DNA of 8,290 nucleotides from an uncultured bacterium. GTDB taxonomy: Bacteria > Bacillota > Clostridia > Oscillospirales > Oscillospiraceae. Location of the stretch: positions 1 to 8,290 of the forward strand of contig CASECK010000078.1 in assembly GCA_949286295.1 (NCBI GenBank), written 5' to 3'. The notes under the pieces are model-generated. The model had not been told where the DNA came from. It saw only the letters and a program-made list of their open reading frames with translations, and made no database searches. Positions 4,920 through 8,290 of this stretch are shown here, piece after piece. Each line of letters opens with the position of its first letter. Within the stretch, counting starts at the first letter, position 1. The position numbers and the translations under genes were made by a program.

Positions 4920-6683
4920 TTACTTGATGCGCCGGCTGTCCACCTCGTCGGCCAGCAGGGCGGCAAAGCCGTCCAGGCTCATGGCGCCCAGGTCCTCGCC
5001 GGAGCGGTGCCGGACAGAGACGGTGCCGTTCTCCATATCCCGGTCGCCCACCACCAGCATATATGGGACCTTCTCCATGGTGGCCTCGCGAATCTTCTTG
5101 CCGATTTTCTCGTTGCGGTGGTCGGTCTCCAGCCGGAAACCCCTGGCGTCCAGGGCCCCGGCCACCTGGTCGGCGTACTGGGCGGCCCGGTCGGTGACGG
5201 GCAGGACCTTCACCTGCACGGGAGCAAGCCAGGCGGGGAATGCGCCGGCAAAGTGCTCGGTGATCACGCCGATGAACCGCTCGATAGAGCCCAGTACCAC
5301 CCGGTGAATCATAACGGGGCGGTGCTTCTGGCCATCCTCGCCGGTGTACTCCAGCTCAAAGCGCTCGGGCAGCTGGCTGTCCAGCTGGATGGTGCCGCAC
5401 TGCCAGGTGCGGCCCAGGGAGTCGGCCAGATGGAAGTCTAACTTGGGGCCGTAGAAGGCGCCATCGCCCTCGTTGACCACAAAGTCCTTGCCCATGTCGG
5501 TGATGGCGTTTTTCAGGATGTCCTGGTTGCGCTCCCACTCCTCCACGGTGCCGATGTGGTCCTCGGGCATGGTGGACAGCTCGATTTGATAGCTCAGGCC
5601 GAAGGTGGAGTACACCTCGTCAAACAGGCGCACCGTCTCCTGGATGACGTCCTTCATCTGCTCCCGGGTCATAAACACATGGGCGTCGTCCTGGCTGAAG
5701 CAGCGCACCCGGAACAGGCCGTGCAGGGCGCCGGACAGCTCGTGCCGGTGGACCAGGCCAATCTCGCCCACCCGCAGAGGCAGCTCCCGGTAGGAGTGGG
5801 GCTGGCTGGCGTAGACCAGCATCCCGCCGGGGCAGTTCATGGGCTTGATGGCGAAGTCCTCGCCGTCGATGACGGTGGTGTACATATTCTGCTTATAGTG
5901 CTCCCAGTGGCCGGAGCGCTCCCACAGCTGCCGGTTGAGGATGACGGGGGTGGAGATCTCCACATAGCCATACTTCTTGTGGACCTGCCGCCAGTAGTCC
6001 AGCAGGGTGTTTTTCAGCACCATGCCGCGGGGCAGGAAGAAGGGAAAGCCGGGCCCCTCGTCCCGGAGCATGAATAGCCCCAGCTCCTTGCCCAGGCGCC
6101 GGTGGTCCCGGCGCTTGGCCTCCTCGATGCGCTCCAGATAGGCATCCAGCTCGTCCTTTTTGGGGAAGGCCACGCCGTAGATGCGCTGGAGGGTCTCCCG
6201 GTTGGAGTCCCCGCGCCAGTACGCGGCGTTGCAGGCGGTGAGCTTCAGGGCGTTACCCTTGATGCGCCCGGTGGAGTCCAGATGGGGGCCGGCGCACAGG
6301 TCGGTGAACTCCCCCTGCCGGTAGAAGGAGATGTGCGCATCCTCCGGCAGGTCCTGGATAAGTTCCACCTTGAAGGGTTCGCCCTTCTCCTCCATAAGGC
6401 GGATGGCCTCCTCCCGGGGCAGCTCGAAGCGCTCTAACTTCAGCTTCTCCTTGCAGATTTTCCGCATCTCGGCCTCAATCTGCTCCAGGTGCTCGGGGGT
6501 GAAGGCGAAGGGGGCGTCCATGTCGTAGTACCAGCCCTCCTCAATGGCCGGACCGATGGCCAGCTTCACCTCGGGCCACAGGCGCTTGACCGCCTGGGCC
6601 ATCACATGGGAGCAGGTGTGCCAGTAGGTCTGGCGGTAAACGGGGTTTTCAAAGGTGAATTCGTTTTTCACTTCCTCGGACAT
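4920..6683 (-). CDS. thrS: Threonyl-tRNA synthetase lacking the N-terminal TGS domain
   Basis: This 587-residue class II synthetase charges tRNA-Thr with threonine in the cytoplasm. The N-terminus MSEEVKNEFTFENPVYRQTY leads straight into the editing domain, whose signatures are HTCSH (His22, His26) and CAGPH (Cys130, His134). The catalytic core carries the three expected zinc ligands Cys284 (MNCPGGM), His335 (QDDAHVF) and His460 (MIHR). Motif 2 is around Arg313-Glu315 and motif 3 in LGSIERFIG. The C-terminal anticodon-binding domain starts near 480. Usual bacterial ThrRS is about 640 residues; the roughly 55-residue TGS domain is absent here, and all catalytic and editing residues are kept. 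The start at 6683 is fixed by AAGGAGG 8 nt upstream; a longer in-frame start at 6809 would lie inside the T-box and is rejected. It is controlled by a T-box leader and is convergent with the candidate ncRNA. Confidence 0.96.
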   Translation of the reverse strand: MSEEVKNEFTFENPVYRQTYWHTCSHVMAQAVKRLWPEVKLAIGPAIEEGWYYDMDAPFAFTPEHLEQIEAEMRKICKEKLKLERFELPREEAIRLMEEKGEPFKVELIQDLPEDAHISFYRQGEFTDLCAGPHLDSTGRIKGNALKLTACNAAYWRGDSNRETLQRIYGVAFPKKDELDAYLERIEEAKRRDHRRLGKELGLFMLRDEGPGFPFFLPRGMVLKNTLLDYWRQVHKKYGYVEISTPVILNRQLWERSGHWEHYKQNMYTTVIDGEDFAIKPMNCPGGMLVYASQPHSYRELPLRVGEIGLVHRHELSGALHGLFRVRCFSQDDAHVFMTREQMKDVIQETVRLFDEVYSTFGLSYQIELSTMPEDHIGTVEEWERNQDILKNAITDMGKDFVVNEGDGAFYGPKLDFHLADSLGRTWQCGTIQLDSQLPERFELEYTGEDGQKHRPVMIHRVVLGSIERFIGVITEHFAGAFPAWLAPVQVKVLPVTDRAAQYADQVAGALDARGFRLETDHRNEKIGKKIREATMEKVPYMLVVGDRDMENGTVSVRHRSGEDLGAMSLDGFAALLADEVDSRRIK

Positions 6684-6703
6684 TCCGATGACCTCCTTGT
6701 TCT

Positions 6704-6727
6704 GCCCTCCCGCAGCGCTGGGAGGGC
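6704..6727 (-). other. Perfect hairpin between the T-box terminator and the thrS ribosome site
   Basis: GCCCTCCC (6704-6711) and GGGAGGGC (6720-6727) form an 8-bp GC-rich stem with an 8-nt loop. It lies downstream of the T-box terminator, 7 nt before the AAGGAGG of thrS. It has no T run, so it is not a second terminator; it may protect the 5' end of a processed thrS mRNA or affect ribosome access. Confidence 0.45.
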
Positions 6728-6740
6728 GGCGTGCCGGGGC

Positions 6741-6782
6741 AAAACAAAACGCCTCGCCCCTGTGTTGTACCAGGGGTGAGGC
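6741..6782 (-). terminator. T-box regulated terminator upstream of thrS
   Basis: On the minus strand GCCTCACCCCTG (6782-6771) pairs with CAGGGGCGAGGC (6762-6751), with one A-C mismatch and an 8-nt loop. GTTTTGTTTT (6750-6741) follows. Confidence 0.9.
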
Positions 6783-6985
6783 GCAGCATACGCGCTCCCA
6801 CGGTTCCACCCTTCTTACAGCGAAACTCGCTGTCGCTTATGACCGCTATAACGGGCGCGCCCGTCCCGGTCGTCCCGGGCGGCTCGGGAGTGGTACCGGC
6901 CGCGGTCTCCACAGGGCGCTTTCAGCGCAGGGCGCCCCTCTCTGGGTGGGTTCTCCGGCCTCTTCTCCGTCAAAGCCATTTTGAC
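6741..6985 (-). promoter_or_regulatory. T-box riboswitch (tRNA-Thr responsive) of thrS
   Basis: The T-box sequence AAGGGTGGAACCGTGGG lies at 6813-6797. The stem I base, CGGAG with CTCCCG, encloses a specifier loop whose 3' strand reads TACCA; the ACC threonine codon is at 6894-6892. The distal part of stem I carries AGAGAG. A stem III hairpin, ACAGCGA (6817-6823) with TCGCTGT (6827-6833), precedes the T-box. AGGGTG of the T-box can pair with CACCCCT, the left arm of the terminator, as the alternative antiterminator. Known mechanism: uncharged tRNA-Thr (GGU anticodon) binds the specifier and T-box and allows readthrough into thrS. Confidence 0.93.
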
Positions 6986-6991
6986 AGGGCC

Positions 6992-7020
6992 ACTATATCA
7001 CCGCCCCGGGGGATTGTCAA
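6992..7020 (-). promoter_or_regulatory. Promoter of thrS
   Basis: On the minus strand, consensus TTGACA (7020-7015), a 17-bp spacer, and TATAGT (6997-6992) predict a start near 6985, giving a leader of about 300 nt. The promoter is back to back with that of rplJ; the two -35 elements are about 55 bp apart. Confidence 0.88.
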
Positions 7021-7055
7021 GGGGGGAGTTGTGCTCCGGCGCCCAAAACAGGCGG

Positions 7056-7103
7056 AAAAAATTGAAAAAACCACTTGACAAGCCGGTATGTGTTTTCTAT
7101 AAT
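7056..7103 (+). promoter_or_regulatory. Strong promoter of the rplJL operon with A-tract upstream region
   Basis: TTGACA (7075-7080), a 17-bp spacer, and TATAAT (7098-7103) are both perfect consensus hexamers. Two A-tracts just upstream, AAAAAATT (7056-7063) and AAAAAA (7065-7070), sit where an UP element binds the alpha subunit of RNA polymerase. Start predicted near 7110. Confidence 0.9.
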
Positions 7104-7109
7104 AATGTT

Positions 7110-7220
7110 CGCGTTCAAAGACAGCAGGGGTCCGTCTGGACATAATTCCTGCCGAGAGTGCTTTCAAAGGGAATACTTTGATAGTGCTGTCCTCCTGTCT
7201 TTTGACACGGAGGGTTTTTT
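7110..7220 (+). promoter_or_regulatory. L10 leader (autoregulatory ribosomal protein leader) of rplJL
   Basis: The leader carries the elements of the L10 leader family. GACAGC (7120-7125) can pair with GCTGTC (7186-7191), closing a domain that contains the GCAGG/CCTGC arm with an inner GTCC-GTCT-GGAC hairpin (about 7124-7152) and the TCAAAG-GGAATA-CTTTGA hairpin (7164-7181). A second CTGTCTTT (7195-7202) can instead pair with AAAGACAG (7117-7124), which blocks the attenuator. In Bacillus subtilis, the L10(L12)4 complex binds the equivalent leader and causes termination; the same outcome is inferred here from the mutually exclusive pairings. Confidence 0.88.
7191..7220 (+). terminator. Attenuator terminator of the rplJL leader
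   Basis: CCTCC-TGTC (7191-7199) pairs with GACA-GGAGG (7204-7213) with a single bulged C at 7208 and a TTTT loop. G and six T (7215-7220) follow. Its left arm overlaps the second CTGTC of the leader, so it cannot coexist with the alternative AAAGACAG/CTGTCTTT helix. Confidence 0.85.
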
Positions 7221-7256
7221 GTTGCGCAGATTCAATTTCCGGAGGTGAATCCAAAA

Positions 7257-7874
7257 ATGCCTAACGCAAAGGTTCTTTCCGAGAAGCAGGCCGTCGTGGC
7301 CGCGCTGACCGAGCAGCTGCAGAACGCCGCCAGCGGCGTGCTGGTGGACTACAAGGGCATCACTGTGGCCGAGGACACCGCCCTGCGGGTGGAGCTGCGC
7401 CAGAACGAGGTCCAGTACGGCGTGGTCAAGAACACCCTGGCCCGCTTCGCCATGAAGAACGTCGGTCTGGACGCGCTGGATGAGGTGCTCAACGGCACCA
7501 CGTCTCTGGCCACCAGCTCCGGCGACCCCATCGCCCCCATGCGCGTGGTGAACAAGTTTGCCAAGCAGCTGGGCGACCGCTTCAACATCAAGGGCGGTTT
7601 TATGGATGGCAAGGTGATCTCCCTGGAGGAGATTATGGCCCTGGCCGACCTGCCCGCCAAGGATGTCCTGCAGGCGCAGGCTCTGGGCATGATGCTGGCC
7701 CCCATTACCAGCCTGGCTATCGTGCTCAAGGCCATCGCCGAGAAGGGCGGCCAGCCCGCCGCCCAGGAGGAGGCCGCCCCCGCCGGGGAGGCTGCTCCTG
7801 CCGGAGAGGCTCCCGCTGAGGAGGCTCCCGCCGCTGCCGAGGCCCCCGCTGAGGAGGCCCCCGCCGCCGAGTAA
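7257..7874 (+). CDS. rplJ: Ribosomal protein L10 (uL10) with an acidic Ala/Pro/Glu tail
   Basis: This 205-residue protein builds the base of the ribosomal stalk: its N-terminal globular domain binds 23S rRNA with L11, and its C-terminal helix carries L7/L12 dimers. MPNAKVLSEKQAVVAALTEQ, GVLVDYKGITV and YGVVKNTLARFA are the expected L10 signatures. The conserved body ends near residue 163 (VLKAIAEKG). The remaining 42 residues are almost only Ala, Pro, Glu and Gly (19 Ala, 10 Glu, 7 Pro) with no basic residue, whereas Bacillus and E. coli L10 are about 165 residues. GGAGGTGA (7241-7248) is the ribosome site, so the ATG at 7257 is used; an in-frame GTG at 7245 lies inside the ribosome site and is rejected. 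rplL follows 74 bp downstream. Expression is controlled by the L10 leader. Confidence 0.97.
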   Translation: MPNAKVLSEKQAVVAALTEQLQNAASGVLVDYKGITVAEDTALRVELRQNEVQYGVVKNTLARFAMKNVGLDALDEVLNGTTSLATSSGDPIAPMRVVNKFAKQLGDRFNIKGGFMDGKVISLEEIMALADLPAKDVLQAQALGMMLAPITSLAIVLKAIAEKGGQPAAQEEAAPAGEAAPAGEAPAEEAPAAAEAPAEEAPAAE

Positions 7875-7891
7875 GCCGGCGTTTTCCACCC

Positions 7892-7908
7892 CCTCCCGAA
7901 CGGGGAGG
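7892..7908 (+). other. Intercistronic hairpin between rplJ and rplL
   Basis: CCTCCC (7892-7897) and GGGAGG (7903-7908) form a 6-bp stem with loop GAACG, with no T run. It could be a processing or stabilising element that helps keep L12 in excess of L10, since the stalk needs several L12 copies per L10. That role is inferred. Confidence 0.4.
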
Positions 7909-7948
7909 CAACCAAACAAAATCTGATATCACATAGGAGGTTATTATC

Positions 7949-8290
7949 ATGGCTACTGAGAAGACCACTGCCCTGATCGAGGAAATCAAGTCCCTGACTG
8001 TTCTGGAGCTGTCCGAGCTGGTGAAGGCCCTGGAGGAGGAGTTCGGCGTCTCCGCCGCCGCCATGGCCGCTCCCGCCGCCGGTGGCGCCGCCGCCCCCGC
8101 CGCTGAGGAGAAGACCGAGTTTGACGTGATTCTGGCCAGCTTTGACGCTGCCGCCAAGATCAAGGTCATCAAGGCCGTCCGCGAGATCACCGGCCTGGGC
8201 CTGGCCGAGGCCAAGGCTGTCGTGGAGGGCGCTCCCAAGCCTCTGAAGGAGGGCGTCTCCAAGGACGAGGCCGAGGAGCTGAAGAAGAAG
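7949..8290 (+). CDS. rplL: Ribosomal protein L7/L12 (bL12), 3' end off the right edge
   Basis: The stalk protein that recruits and activates translation GTPases. The 114 visible codons cover the N-terminal dimerisation and L10-binding helices (MATEKTTALIEEIKSLTVLE, to about residue 34). An Ala/Gly/Pro hinge (about 35-52, AAMAAPAAGGAAAPAA) follows, then the C-terminal domain from about 57 (EFDVILASFDAAAKIKVIKA). KVIKAVREITGLGLAEAK is the conserved factor-binding region. The usual length is about 122-126 residues, so roughly ten residues are cut off by the window. AGGAGG (7935-7940) lies 8 nt before the ATG. There is no promoter in the 74-bp gap, so it is co-transcribed with rplJ. Confidence 0.97.
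   Translation, partial: MATEKTTALIEEIKSLTVLELSELVKALEEEFGVSAAAMAAPAAGGAAAPAAEEKTEFDVILASFDAAAKIKVIKAVREITGLGLAEAKAVVEGAPKPLKEGVSKDEAEELKKK

Noticed and set aside
6684..6809. Upstream in-frame start giving thrS 42 extra residues
   Set aside because: That stretch is the T-box terminator and leader, it has no ribosome site at 6809, and the extra residues do not resemble a TGS domain.
7245..7256. GTG start for rplJ four codons upstream
   Set aside because: The GTG is part of the GGAGGTGA ribosome site; the ATG at 7257 gives the usual L10 N-terminus.
7164..8262. Long minus-strand frames across rplJ and rplL
   Set aside because: Antisense shadows of Ala-rich ribosomal protein genes; composition (Gly/Leu or Ala/Ser) is an artefact of GC-rich codons.
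1..8290. CRISPR arrays, insertion sequences, tRNA or rRNA genes, prophage or defence genes
   Set aside because: No regularly spaced repeats, transposase, tRNA cloverleaf or phage protein seen. The visible gene content is housekeeping and envelope genes.

Overview
The window looks like chromosome of a GC-rich gut-type Clostridia, probably Oscillospiraceae (Flavonifractor/Lawsonibacter-like). This is inferred from the GC-rich, Gly/Pro/Ala-rich coding style, sigma-A type promoters with extended -10 elements, consensus GGAGG ribosome binding sites, a T-box in front of thrS, an L10 leader in front of rplJ, and an XpaC/VanW gene pair typical of Firmicutes. The species cannot be fixed from the sequence.

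Left part (1-4144). A minus-strand xpaC-type gene (membrane protein, 5-bromo-4-chloroindolyl phosphate hydrolysis family) runs off the left edge. It is divergent from a plus-strand pair, a 649-residue membrane-anchored VanW protein followed 33 nt later by a DUF2461 protein, closed by a strong terminator. The 313-bp divergent region holds two promoters, a 12-bp tandem repeat, a 15-bp inverted repeat and a Pho-box-like array of TGTAA repeats that overlaps the vanW -35.

Middle part (4145-4919). About 775 bp without a convincing protein gene. It carries a near-consensus promoter (TTGACA, 17 bp, TAAAGT, with TG extension and upstream A-tracts), then about 440 nt of lower-GC, purine-rich sequence with nested helices, then a 19-bp terminator hairpin with a long U tract. 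This is read as an autonomous structured non-coding RNA of about 500 nt. I cannot match it to a known class, and it is the main discovery candidate. A 10-codon micro-ORF with an excellent ribosome binding site sits at its 3' end.

Right part (4920-8290). thrS (threonyl-tRNA synthetase lacking the N-terminal TGS domain) reads leftwards from a T-box leader with an ACC threonine specifier. Divergent from it, rplJ and rplL (L10 and L7/L12) read rightwards from a promoter with A-tracts and an L10 leader that ends in an attenuator. In that leader two copies of CTGTC compete for one GACAG, which gives a simple feedback switch. L10 carries an unusual 42-residue Ala/Pro/Glu tail. rplL is cut by the right edge after 114 codons.

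Together, the right half is translation machinery under two independent RNA-level controls: uncharged tRNA-Thr for thrS and free L10-L12 complex for rplJL. The left half is cell-envelope or unknown-function genes possibly under a two-component regulator.
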